Under the pieces are notes generated by a model. That model saw nothing but the letters and a program-made list of their open reading frames with translations. It searched no databases and was not told the DNA's origin. This document shows positions 7,305 through 15,380 of a stretch of DNA of 36,974 bases, one piece after another (position 1 is the first letter of the stretch; every line of letters starts with the position of its first letter). Source of the DNA: Deltaproteobacteria bacterium. Lineage in GTDB: Bacteria > Myxococcota_A > UBA9160 > UBA6930. The DNA lies in assembly GCA_019312665.1 (NCBI GenBank), contig JAFDCZ010000053.1, forward strand, positions 1 through 36,974. Reading direction: 5' to 3'. The position numbers were made by a program, and so were the translations under genes.

Positions 7305-8094
7305 GAAACTTCTCCTCCAGAACTGGGGCCCATCGAAAGACGGGCCCGGGAAGCCAACGATCGAGCAGCGGCACGAACGGGGCCGCTGCAAACAAAGCGA
7401 AGAGCAAGCCGTTCGGCTCATAGAAGCCGAAGCGCAGCACGAAGCCTGCCGTCGCGACCCCGGCCGCGTAGACGAGACGTCCGGCGCGAGAGCGCGGGGT
7501 CGTGCGCGGATCGGAGATCATGAAGAAAGCAAAGATCAGGAGCGCACCGTTCTCGAGCTGATGAAGTGGAATCGCCCATGGATCGCCCAACCAACTGGCC
7601 CGCCCGAAGCTGAGCGCGACCCACGCAGCGAGAAAGGCCCAGGTCACATCGCTGCGGGCGGCTCGGTGAATCACCAGCTGGCCCACGCCGGCCAACGCCA
7701 GCGTGAGAATGGCGGCATGGCCCCACTGCCCGGCGGAGACCCAGGCCTGATCGGTCACCAGCAAGAGCACGACGATTCCGAAATTCGCCGGGTTGAAAAC
7801 ATGGCTGCCGCGAGCGCGAAGCAGATGCTTGCTGCCGATGGCCAGAACGGCCGCAAGAGTGGCCAACCACGGGCTCGCCGCTCGGAGCAGGAGGCTCAAC
7901 GAGAATGCCGTGATGAGCGGGCTCCTGGGATCGAAGCGCTCCCCTCTCAGCCAGCGCCCCAACCCTTCCGTGGCCAATGCCGCGCCGACGACCAGAAGGA
8001 AGCGATCCACGGAGAGCTCCAGATCGAGGGCACTCATTCCGTAGGCCGTCAATCCGCCCAGCGCCGCGATCTGGAAGACACGAGGATCGGCCAT
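7246..8094 (-). CDS. Stand-alone RnfD/NqrB-like polytopic membrane protein
   Basis: 282 residues with about eight to nine hydrophobic segments. FNPANFGIVVLLL (100-112) and FFMISDPRTTPRSRAG (190-205) match the RnfD/NqrB family, whose members bind flavin in the membrane and help move electrons or ions. The SGAT motif that carries covalent FMN in true RnfD is not visible; the matching stretch reads WLGDPWAIPLHQLENGALL. No other rnf/nqr subunit is in the window. It sits 59 bases after ilvA and overlaps the DUF2330 start, and so belongs with the DUF2330 and NPC-peptide genes rather than with a respiratory complex. Confidence 0.8.
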   Translation of the reverse strand: MADPRVFQIAALGGLTAYGMSALDLELSVDRFLLVVGAALATEGLGRWLRGERFDPRSPLITAFSLSLLLRAASPWLATLAAVLAIGSKHLLRARGSHVFNPANFGIVVLLLVTDQAWVSAGQWGHAAILTLALAGVGQLVIHRAARSDVTWAFLAAWVALSFGRASWLGDPWAIPLHQLENGALLIFAFFMISDPRTTPRSRAGRLVYAAGVATAGFVLRFGFYEPNGLLFALFAAAPFVPLLDRWLPGPVFRWAPVLEEKFHASHPASAPGFLPLARGVR

Positions 8095-8153
8095 GGAACG
8101 ATCCTAACGGGTCCATCCGGCCTGCGCGTAAAGGCTCGGTAAACCCTCGAGGC

Positions 8154-9668
8154 TCAGCGGAGGAAGAGGCGATAGGCGGGATTGTCGGTCTCTTCGCTCC
8201 ACGGGTAACCCAGCTCATCGAGGTAGCGGCGAAAGCCCTCGTCCTCGCTGGCCGGCACCTGGATTCCCGCCAGCACGCGGCCCACCGCCGAACCGTGGTT
8301 CCGATAGTGGAACAAGGAGAGGTTCCAGCGCGGGTTCATCAGATCGAGGAAGCGCGCGAGCGCGCCCGGCCGCTCCGGGAACTCGAATCGCAACAAGCGT
8401 TCATCGGCGAGTTGCGGCACCCGTCCGCCTACCATGAATCGCGTGTGCAGGAGCGCCATCTCGTTCTCGGTCAGATCTGCCACGTCGTAGCCCGCACCTT
8501 CGAGTTCCCGAATCAACCCGGCGCGTTCGATGCCACCGCCCAACGCGACTCCGACGAAGACATGCGCCTCTGGGCTCTGGGCATGGCGGTAGTTGAACTC
8601 GGTCACATTGGCGTCTCGCAGTGCCCGGCACAGACTCCGAAAGCTCCCTGGCTGCTCGGGAATCGTAACGGCCAGGATGGCCTCGCGATGCTCACCCAGT
8701 TCCGAGCGCTCCGAGATATGGCGCAGGCGGTGGAAGCCGATGTTGGCGCCGCTCTGGATCGCAACCAGGCAGCGCCCCTGGCCCCCGCCCTGCTCCTCCA
8801 GCCAACGCTTCATACCGGCAACGGCCAACGCACCCGCCGGTTCGGCCAGCACACGGGTCTCTTCGAAAAGGTCCTGGATGGCGGCGCACACATCATCCAC
8901 GCCAACCTGCACCATGCCGTCGACCCGTTCATGAACGATCCGGAAGGGAGCCTCGCCAACCTGTCGTACCGCCGCGCCGTCCACGAAGAGCCCCACCCGA
9001 TCGAGGGGGACCGGCCGGCCAGCAGCGAGCGCCGCCGTCATGCTCGCACCGTCCTCCGCCTCCACTCCGAAGATCCGGGTCTCCGGACGCAGGAATTTCG
9101 TGTACGCCAGGATGCCGGCCAGCAATCCACCGCCACCGACGGGCACGAAGATCGCATCGATCGGATCCGGATGCTGACGCAGGATTTCCATCCCGATGGT
9201 GCCCTGGCCCGCGATCACATCGAGATCGTCGAACGGGTGGACGAGCGTCCCACCCTGCTCGGCAACGATGGCATCGGCTCGCTCGGCCGCATCGGCGACC
9301 GTGTCACCGAAGAGCTCGACCGTCGCGCCCAACGCGTCGACGGCGCGCACCTTGATCGACGGCGTCGTACGCGGCATCACGATCGTGGCCGGGAAGCCCA
9401 GACGCTCCGCCGCCAGGGCGACGCCCTGGGCATGATTCCCCGCCGAACAGGCGACCAGACCGCGCCGCCCGATCTCGGGCGATAGCTGGGAGATCTTGTT
9501 GTAGGCCCCCCGAACCTTGAACGAAAAGATCGGTTGAAGATCCTCGCGCTTCAGCAACACCCGCTCCCCGAAGCGCGCCGATAGCTTCGGAGCCGCTTCC
9601 AGCGGGGTTTCCCGGGCGACGTCGTAGACACGCGCTCGGAGGATGCGTTCGATCAGGGCGTCGCTCAT
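8154..9668 (-). CDS. ilvA: Threonine ammonia-lyase, biosynthetic
   Basis: Converts threonine to 2-oxobutanoate, the first step of isoleucine synthesis, in the cytoplasm. 504 residues, the usual length of the long biosynthetic form. The PLP lysine is K51 in SFKVRGAYNK, the substrate loop is SAGNHAQG (75-82) and the phosphate-binding loop GGGGLLAG (178-185). Two C-terminal ACT-like regulatory repeats follow: AILAVTIPEQPGSFRSLCRA and LLRFEFPERPGALARFLDLM, with FNYRHAQSPEAHVFVGV between them. This form is normally inhibited by isoleucine. Ten bases separate it from the upstream GFA gene, so it lies in a minus-strand operon whose other members are not amino-acid genes. Confidence 0.96.
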   Translation of the reverse strand: MSDALIERILRARVYDVARETPLEAAPKLSARFGERVLLKREDLQPIFSFKVRGAYNKISQLSPEIGRRGLVACSAGNHAQGVALAAERLGFPATIVMPRTTPSIKVRAVDALGATVELFGDTVADAAERADAIVAEQGGTLVHPFDDLDVIAGQGTIGMEILRQHPDPIDAIFVPVGGGGLLAGILAYTKFLRPETRIFGVEAEDGASMTAALAAGRPVPLDRVGLFVDGAAVRQVGEAPFRIVHERVDGMVQVGVDDVCAAIQDLFEETRVLAEPAGALAVAGMKRWLEEQGGGQGRCLVAIQSGANIGFHRLRHISERSELGEHREAILAVTIPEQPGSFRSLCRALRDANVTEFNYRHAQSPEAHVFVGVALGGGIERAGLIRELEGAGYDVADLTENEMALLHTRFMVGGRVPQLADERLLRFEFPERPGALARFLDLMNPRWNLSLFHYRNHGSAVGRVLAGIQVPASEDEGFRRYLDELGYPWSEETDNPAYRLFLR

Positions 9669-9677
9669 CGTCGGAGC

Positions 9678-10103
9678 CTACTCGTGCACGCCTCGCGGCG
9701 GCCGCATCGGAAATTGGGGCAACTCGTCCTCGATGGGGAACCAGGCGGCCTTCTGATCGACGAAGGCGTGACGGGAGAGTTCGAGGCCGGTTTCATCGTC
9801 CAGGGCTCCCGGCGGAATTCCGACGCCGCCAATTTCCGGGTAGACCAACGGAGCGGCCGATCCGCAGACCCGACAGAACGCACGGCGATAGGCCGGCGGA
9901 GCCTCGAGAAGCGGTGCCTCGTATTGAACCACCAACTCCTCGCCCGAGATCCAGCGGAAGCCAGCCAGCCCCACGCCCGCCTCGGGTGCAAACGCACCGC
10001 CCGTCGCCTTGCGACAACGCTTGGCGTGGCAAGCCTGGATCGGCGTGAGTTCTCTCGTGATCTCGAAACGCACCTGCCCACACAGACAGCTTCCCGTTCT
10101 CAT
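9678..10103 (-). CDS. GFA family (CENP-V/formaldehyde-activating fold) protein
   Basis: 141 residues of the zinc-binding GFA beta-fold. GSCLCGQVRFEI gives ligands C6 and C8, CHAKRCRKATGGAF gives C25 and C30, and AFCRVCGS gives C77 and C80. The family's usual CHCxxC has become CHAxxC, so one zinc ligand (position 27, Ala) is missing. Family members include S-(hydroxymethyl)glutathione synthase but most are of unknown activity, so no reaction is assigned. Start ATG at 10103 directly precedes the GSCxCG motif. Gap to the crotonase upstream is 13 bases, consistent with one transcript. Confidence 0.88.
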   Translation of the reverse strand: MRTGSCLCGQVRFEITRELTPIQACHAKRCRKATGGAFAPEAGVGLAGFRWISGEELVVQYEAPLLEAPPAYRRAFCRVCGSAAPLVYPEIGGVGIPPGALDDETGLELSRHAFVDQKAAWFPIEDELPQFPMRPPRGVHE

Positions 10104-10116
10104 CCGATGCCTTCTC

Positions 10117-10869
10117 CTACTTCCCCTCGAACCGGGGTTCGCGTCGCTCGGCCATGGCCTTCACCCCTTCGGCGAAGTCAGCCGTCTTGCGCAGCCGATC
10201 CTGCTCGCTCTGTTCATGATCCGTCGCCTCCCGGATGCGTCCGGCCAGATTGCCTCGCAAGGTGCGGCGAATCGAACGCACGGCCAGAGGCGCGGAGAGC
10301 GCGATCTCCTGAGCGAGCGCGTGCGCGGCCTCGCGCAGCTCTTCCCGGGGTACGAGCCGGCTGCACAAACCCAGGGCCAGCGCCTCCTCCCCTTTGACGC
10401 GGCGGCCGGTGTAGAGAAGCTCTGCCGCAGCGGTCGGCCCAACCAACTCGGGAAGCGTCACGCTCAGGCCGAAGCCCTGGTGGAAGCCGAGCCGCGCAAA
10501 GTTGGCAGCGAAGCGCGCTTCCGCGCAAGCCACCCGGAAGTCCGCCGCCAACGCGAGGCCCAACCCACCACCGATGGCTGCACCCTGGATCGCGGCGACG
10601 AAGGGCAGCGGGGCCTCGAACAAGCGCACGGCCTCTGCGTAGAGATCGCCCGGAGCATCCCCTTGGCCGCGGCCGCTGAAATCGGCGCCAGCACAGAAAT
10701 GCTTGCCTTCCGAGCACAAGACGATGGCCCGGCAGCGATCGCCCTCCGCGAGTTCATGAAAGGTATCGGCCAACCCGCGAATCAGGCCCATGTCGAAGAA
10801 GTTGGCGGGGCCGCGTTGGATCTCGACCCGGGCCACACGGCCTTCCAGCTCGACACCTAGATCACTCAT
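10117..10869 (-). CDS. Enoyl-CoA hydratase/isomerase (crotonase) family protein
   Basis: 250 residues, normal for the family. The oxyanion-hole segments are present: HFCAGADF (57-64) and GAAIGGGLGLAL (96-107). The two glutamates used by classical hydratases (E144 and E164 of the rat enzyme) align with G104 and F124 here, so classic hydration is unlikely; isomerase, hydrolase or another crotonase activity is more plausible. It acts on an acyl-CoA in the cytoplasm. Located 13 bases before the GFA gene and 27 bases after the amidotransferase gene on the same strand. Confidence 0.88.
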   Translation of the reverse strand: MSDLGVELEGRVARVEIQRGPANFFDMGLIRGLADTFHELAEGDRCRAIVLCSEGKHFCAGADFSGRGQGDAPGDLYAEAVRLFEAPLPFVAAIQGAAIGGGLGLALAADFRVACAEARFAANFARLGFHQGFGLSVTLPELVGPTAAAELLYTGRRVKGEEALALGLCSRLVPREELREAAHALAQEIALSAPLAVRSIRRTLRGNLAGRIREATDHEQSEQDRLRKTADFAEGVKAMAERREPRFEGK

Positions 10870-10896
10870 TCGATTGAAACCCTCATGAGCAGGACC

Positions 10897-11760
10897 CTAA
10901 CACGAACCGCCCAGCCGCCGACGCGCCCGCGGCTCGACCTCGTGAGCCAGCCAGTTGGCAAGTTCCCGCAGCCGGATGGCCGGATCGACGACATCGGCAT
11001 CGATCCCGTAGCGCCAGGCGATGTCACTCCGATCCGGGTTCTTGTGGAGCACTTCCAGATCGTGAACCCATGCCGCGGCACCGGTCTCGTCGGCAAAGCT
11101 GCCCTGCTCGATGAGATCGGCGGTTCGAATGTGCGCCTGGCGCGCGATTTCGTGAAGGTGGTACTCCGGATGATACTGCACCGCCCAGAAACGGCCTCGA
11201 CCGTGCTCGACGGCCACCGCCTGCACCCGAGTGAATTCGTTCGTCGCCAACACCTTCGCTCCGAGTGGCAGAGTCTGGATTTCGTCTTGATGGCTCGTCA
11301 ACGCATCGAAGACAGCCGGCTTCCCTTCGTACATCGGATGAGCCGTTCCGGAGCCCGTCTGCCGGATCTTGCGTGAGACGCCAAACTCGCGTCCCCTGGG
11401 ATTCCGCCGGCACTCCCCGCCTGCCGCAACGACGGCGAGCTGGGCCGCCCAACAGCTCCCATGAGCGGGGACACCCGCCTCGAACCCGCGTCGAGCCAAC
11501 TCGATCTGGCGGGTGACCTGCGGATCGTCCGCCACGTGGATCGTCAGGCTGGAGCCGCTCCAGAGCATGCCATCGAATTGCTCGAGCGCTTCAGGCGGCG
11601 TCCAGTCGGCATCCGCCGGAAAACCGATTTCCACCTCAGCCTTGGGATTCAGCGCCCGGACACACTCGCCGTACAAAGGCCCCGCCTCGGTCGCCCCGCC
11701 GCGGACCAGCTTCGCCCGACCCTCACGGGCGTAGGCATCGAGCACGAGCAGGCGCAGCAT
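10897..11760 (-). CDS. Class I glutamine amidotransferase-like protein
   Basis: 287 residues with the GATase1 fold. The nucleophile is C103 in PAHGSCWAAQLAV and the catalytic His/Glu are H197 and E199 in AVQYHPEYH. FDGMLWSGSSLTIH (62-75) matches the oxyanion strand. These proteins release ammonia from glutamine or cleave gamma-glutamyl bonds; stand-alone members are often annotated as GMP-synthase-like, but no synthase domain is attached. The C-terminal part after residue 210 (RTADLIEQGSFADETGAAA onward) is less conserved. It precedes the crotonase gene by 27 bases. Confidence 0.88.
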   Translation of the reverse strand: MLRLLVLDAYAREGRAKLVRGGATEAGPLYGECVRALNPKAEVEIGFPADADWTPPEALEQFDGMLWSGSSLTIHVADDPQVTRQIELARRGFEAGVPAHGSCWAAQLAVVAAGGECRRNPRGREFGVSRKIRQTGSGTAHPMYEGKPAVFDALTSHQDEIQTLPLGAKVLATNEFTRVQAVAVEHGRGRFWAVQYHPEYHLHEIARQAHIRTADLIEQGSFADETGAAAWVHDLEVLHKNPDRSDIAWRYGIDADVVDPAIRLRELANWLAHEVEPRARRRLGGSC

Positions 11761-11809
11761 ACGGTTCAGGCGGCACGCTCTACAGCGAGCGACGCATCAG
11801 GGGCGGCGC

Positions 11810-12496
11810 TCATTGCTGGAGCATCTTCCGGGCACTCTCGACAGCGCGCTCGGCGGCTTCGCCGTCCGTAGCGAGCTCGCGCGGGACGGGAACCGCCAGG
11901 CCGCGCTCGACCGCGGGCCGCTTCTCCATGGCCTCGATCCAGCGATCGAGGTTCGGCAGGCCGGAGCTATCGATCCCAGACCAGCCGCGAATGCGCACCC
12001 AGCTGTAGTTCGCGATGTCCGCCAGGCTGTACTCCCCCGCGAGCCACTCCTGCTTGGCAAGAACGCCATCGAGGACGGTGTAGAGCCGGCGCGTTTCGTT
12101 CTGGTAGCGGGCGATGGCGGAAGGCAACTTCTCCGGGAAGTAGCGGAAGAAGACATTGGCCTGCCCTTGCATCGGCCCGAGGCCTCCCATCTGGAACATC
12201 AGCCACTGAACCACCCGGGAGCGACCCTTGGGATCGGTCGGCAGGAGTCGTCCGTCACCGACTTTCTCCGCCAGGTAGAGCATGATCGCACCGGACTCGA
12301 ATACCGGGAAATCATCGGCCTCCCTGTCGATGATGGCCGGGATCCGCCCGTTGGGGTTGATCTCCAGAAACCCAGGCTCCTTCTGCTGATTCTCCGAGAG
12401 ATCGATCGCATGCACCTCGTACGGCAGCTCCAACTCTTCGAGCGTGATGGACGCCTTCCAACCGTTGGGCGTGGGTGCCGTATACAGATCGATCAT
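11810..12496 (-). CDS. Nu-class glutathione S-transferase (YfcG/YghU-like)
   Basis: 228 residues. The N-terminal thioredoxin-like domain has TPNGWK (9-14), the nu-class replacement for a catalytic Tyr/Ser, [10 protein letters not shown] (48-57) and the gamma-Glu-binding [12 protein letters not shown] (67-78). The C-terminal helical domain has [18 protein letters not shown] and [18 protein letters not shown]. YfcG-type enzymes act as glutathione disulfide oxidoreductases, which is the best guess here. ATG at 12494-12496 follows AGGAG six bases upstream. Thirty-one bases separate it from the dehydrogenase gene upstream on the same strand. Confidence 0.92.
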   Translation of the reverse strand: MIDLYTAPTPNGWKASITLEELELPYEVHAIDLSENQQKEPGFLEINPNGRIPAIIDREADDFPVFESGAIMLYLAEKVGDGRLLPTDPKGRSRVVQWLMFQMGGLGPMQGQANVFFRYFPEKLPSAIARYQNETRRLYTVLDGVLAKQEWLAGEYSLADIANYSWVRIRGWSGIDSSGLPNLDRWIEAMEKRPAVERGLAVPVPRELATDGEAAERAVESARKMLQQ

Positions 12497-12527
12497 CGGG
12501 ACTCCTGGCGAAGGGGACCGGAGAGTA

Positions 12528-13367
12528 TCATTCCTCGCCGCGCCGCAGGGCTGCGGCAATGGCCGCCAGGGGCGGAGGCTCTGGGACATCCTGGAAATCC
12601 GCCAGGCGTCGGTAGACCTCCGCAGCGGCCTCGTGGAAACCACCGGGCAGGCCAGCCGCTTCGAAGGTCGCTGCGATCTCTCGCATCTCGCCCTCGAACC
12701 TCAATGCCTTTGCAGCGACCGAAGGCACGCCGCGGTCGAGGCGAAGCGCCACATCCGGCGCCAGGATTTCCCACTCGGCGCGCAATGCCTGTTCGACGCC
12801 CTCGCCCACAGCTACGGCATGGATCGCCGCCAGCAGCGCTGTACTCCCCTTGGTCCAGGCCGCGAACACCATTTTGAGGGCAGATGCGGCACCCACCTCA
12901 TCCGATACCACCCGGGCGTCGAGAGGCCCGGCGACAAACAAGGCCGCAGCGTCCGGAGCCGCGGCGCCGGAAAGGTGCAGACGGGTCGTGCCTGGCGTAT
13001 GCGCCGGCGGGCCGATGATTCCACCATCGACGAAACGCGCCTTGCCCTCGCATCGATGCGCCAGCTCACGCGCCGTCGCCGGCGAGATCGCGTTGGCATC
13101 CACGTAGATGCCCTCGAACCCCTCCGCGAGCACGGCCTCCAACAATTCTCGCGCAGCACTCGGTGGGCATACCGCCAGGATCAGTTCGCTTTCCTTGGCC
13201 AGTTCTGCGAGCCCGCCAACGTCCTCCAGGCCAACGTCCGCTGCCCGGGAACGCGTTGCCACCGTTCGGCCATCGAGAGCCACCAACACCCGGTGGCCAC
13301 TCTCCCGCGCACAGGCCCCCACGCTCGCCCCCATCTGGCCAGGATGAAGCAGCCCCAACGTCCTCAT
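12528..13367 (-). CDS. 6PGDH-like NAD(P)-dependent dehydrogenase with DUF1932 C-terminus
   Basis: 279 residues. The N-terminal Rossmann fold starts [20 protein letters not shown] with a variant GxGxxG, followed by [15 protein letters not shown] and [16 protein letters not shown]. The C-terminal helical domain has [20 protein letters not shown], where K in ALKMVFAA is the usual catalytic lysine position; this is the DUF1932 version of the beta-hydroxyacid dehydrogenase fold. Substrate unknown. The ATG overlaps the stop of the cytochrome gene by four bases, so the two are coupled. Confidence 0.87.
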   Translation of the reverse strand: MRTLGLLHPGQMGASVGACARESGHRVLVALDGRTVATRSRAADVGLEDVGGLAELAKESELILAVCPPSAARELLEAVLAEGFEGIYVDANAISPATARELAHRCEGKARFVDGGIIGPPAHTPGTTRLHLSGAAAPDAAALFVAGPLDARVVSDEVGAASALKMVFAAWTKGSTALLAAIHAVAVGEGVEQALRAEWEILAPDVALRLDRGVPSVAAKALRFEGEMREIAATFEAAGLPGGFHEAAAEVYRRLADFQDVPEPPPLAAIAAALRRGEE

Positions 13368-14224
13368 GAATCGCCTTCCAGCGGGCCCGGGTCATGCTTC
13401 AGCTCGGCCATTCGAGCCAGGTAGGAGAGCAGCGCGTCCAGATCCAGCTCGGTCAGATGCTGGTGAGCGGGCATGCTCGTGTATCGAAAGCTCTCCGGGT
13501 TGCGGATGAACTCCCGCAGCTGGGCCTCCGGACGATACTCCGTGATGTTGCGCGGCACGTTCAGCTCCGGGCCGACCTTGCCACCTTCCCCGTTGATCGC
13601 ATGACAATGCGCGCACTCCCGCTGGAATAGGCCGTAGCCTCGAGCCGTCGGCGAACCCGTCTCCGCCCCTGTCGGCACTGTATGCGGGTGACGCTCTTCG
13701 AAACTGGCGATTTCGACCGTCGCAAGCTGGTAGGGCCACGGCCAAGCGTGTGCATCCCATTGCTCCGGCCGCTCCCATACCAGGTAGAAGGGCGCAGGGT
13801 CCACCTGGCGCCGGTCAATCGGGTCGAAGCCCTGTTCGCCGCGGGCGAGCCGGTCCGCATCCGCAAACGCCAGGTAGGCCCCGGGCCCCAGCAGCTGATC
13901 CGCCTCCGCTTGGCGCGTGTAGCCATCCAGGGCGCGCAGAAGCAGGCTTTCGCCGGCAAGGGCAGCATCATCGCCGAAGCCCTGCGCCAGGACCTCCCGC
14001 AGCGGGCACACGCGAAAGCGCTTCGTGACGCCGTAGTAGGGATCCTTCCCGATCTCGAGCGTGCGTTCAGCGCACGCGGCGCGCAGCTGCCCGAGCGTTT
14101 GCGTGCTCACGACGGCCCCGTCGCGAACGAAGCTCAGCTGCACCACTGGGCTCTCTTCGAGCGCGAGCCCGATTCCGGAACAGAGCAGCAGGAGGACGAC
14201 CACGATCGACGCGAAGGAGCGCAT
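13364..14224 (-). CDS. Exported cytochrome c-domain protein
   Basis: 286 residues with a signal peptide (SFASIVVVLLLLCSGIGLA). The N-terminal half (25-180) has LDGYTRQAEADQLLGPGAYL and resembles domains found beside molybdopterin-type proteins, but no cofactor motif is visible. The C-terminal class I cytochrome c domain has CAHCH (204-208) with axial M251 in TSMPAH and ITEYRPEAQLREFIRNPESF. Predicted periplasmic electron carrier; partner unknown. It precedes the dehydrogenase gene with a 4-base overlap and lies 56 bases after the PilZ protein gene. Confidence 0.87.
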   Translation of the reverse strand: MRSFASIVVVLLLLCSGIGLALEESPVVQLSFVRDGAVVSTQTLGQLRAACAERTLEIGKDPYYGVTKRFRVCPLREVLAQGFGDDAALAGESLLLRALDGYTRQAEADQLLGPGAYLAFADADRLARGEQGFDPIDRRQVDPAPFYLVWERPEQWDAHAWPWPYQLATVEIASFEERHPHTVPTGAETGSPTARGYGLFQRECAHCHAINGEGGKVGPELNVPRNITEYRPEAQLREFIRNPESFRYTSMPAHQHLTELDLDALLSYLARMAELKHDPGPLEGDS

Positions 14225-14280
14225 CGCCGTACCGTAGGGCTGCCACGAGGCTCATGCGAACGCGAACGGTCACCAGACGA

Positions 14281-15078
14281 TCAGAGATCGTCGCGAATCT
14301 TCTCCAGGACCCGATGCAGCCGGCGTACGTAGGCGGTCGTCACGATATGGCCCAGCTCCTGGGCGAGCCAAGGCTTGTTCCGCGCCAGGTACTGGTACCC
14401 CCGGGCGTCGAACTCGAGCAGGGACGTCTCGCTCTCAGTGATCGCCGATTCGGTCGGCGGCACACCCGCGAGCATCGAGAGCCCTCCGAAGAATTGTCCG
14501 ACCGTCACACGATCGATCGGAACCTCCCGAACGCCGCGTGCCCGCACCTGGAGAACCACAGAGCCGCTTTCCACGACAAAGATCGAGCCGGAGTTCTCGG
14601 GGTCGTGATCCTGGCGGTAGATCGTATGACCCGCGGGTAGCTTGCGAACCCGGGTGATCTGGGAGAGGCCCATGGCTCCGTCGACGCCAAGCGGACGAAG
14701 ATCCGAGCCCACATACAGGAAGCGTGCGAGCTTCTTGCCGCCGTCCAGGACCGCATCCCAGAGGCGGTCGACGGCCTCGTCCGACGGATTCACGAATTCG
14801 ACGCCCGTCATCACTACGTCGTCCCCGGGAAGCGCATTCTGCCAACGCCCCTCAGCTTCGAGGCTCAGCCAGCTCCCATCGATCTGGACTTCGAGGCGTT
14901 GGATCGATTTGGTCGCGACCGGAGATTCCGTCGCGACGCACGCGCCACCAACACTCAAATCCCGAGTGAACGCGGCCAACGGGCCCCTGAAATCGGTCGA
15001 GTACAGGCGGGCGGGAAGATCCGCACCGATGCGCGGATCCCCGCGACTACCGAAGAGCTCGATCTGTCCAGACGACAT
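14281..15078 (-). CDS. PilZ-like plus cyclic-nucleotide-binding domain protein
   Basis: 265 residues. The N-terminal part (15-110) looks like PilZ: FTRDLSVGGACVAT contains the D-x-S-x-x-G element (40-45) and MTGVEFVNPSDEAVDRLWDA ends the barrel. The RxxxR arm that normally grips c-di-GMP is not obvious. The C-terminal part (130-250) is a CRP-type nucleotide-binding domain with AGHTIYRQDHDPENSGSIFV and VGQFFGGLSMLAGVPPTESA; the usual GExxxxxxL-RxA phosphate cassette is altered. There is no DNA-binding domain. Likely a cytoplasmic signal-integrating protein. The upstream 300 bases hold no gene, so it probably has its own promoter. Confidence 0.8.
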   Translation of the reverse strand: MSSGQIELFGSRGDPRIGADLPARLYSTDFRGPLAAFTRDLSVGGACVATESPVATKSIQRLEVQIDGSWLSLEAEGRWQNALPGDDVVMTGVEFVNPSDEAVDRLWDAVLDGGKKLARFLYVGSDLRPLGVDGAMGLSQITRVRKLPAGHTIYRQDHDPENSGSIFVVESGSVVLQVRARGVREVPIDRVTVGQFFGGLSMLAGVPPTESAITESETSLLEFDARGYQYLARNKPWLAQELGHIVTTAYVRRLHRVLEKIRDDL

Positions 15079-15380
15079 GCTGCCTACTTGAGCGGAACGC
15101 GCTTGTTCAGCGCGGCACCCAGATCAGAGGTGAAGACCTGCATGGCAGGGAAGCAACCATCATTCGGAAACCCCTTCCTCGTGTGGTCGATCCCTGGCGT
15201 TTTCGGCGCGTCGACGCGGGAACGTAATCGCGAATACGTTCTTCTTTCGCGCTCCGTCGCGTACGACCCCAACGCACCCAGGGTTTTCCCCGACACGCAT
15301 GGGTCGTTTCGACGAATCGTGGCGCAGCGGAGCGTCTGCTGTCGCGGCGGCCACCGGAATGATGGACTCGCGTTTCTCCG
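15079..15380. other. Gene-free stretch of about 300 bases
   Basis: Lies between the stop of the luciferase-like gene (15381) and the PilZ protein start. Short open frames on the minus strand have no recognisable content; one ends in QVFTSDLGAALNKRVPLK five bases before the PilZ protein ATG and could be a leader peptide or the tail of a lost gene. The part around 15225-15260 is less GC-rich and may hold the promoter. Nothing else seen. Confidence 0.4.
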
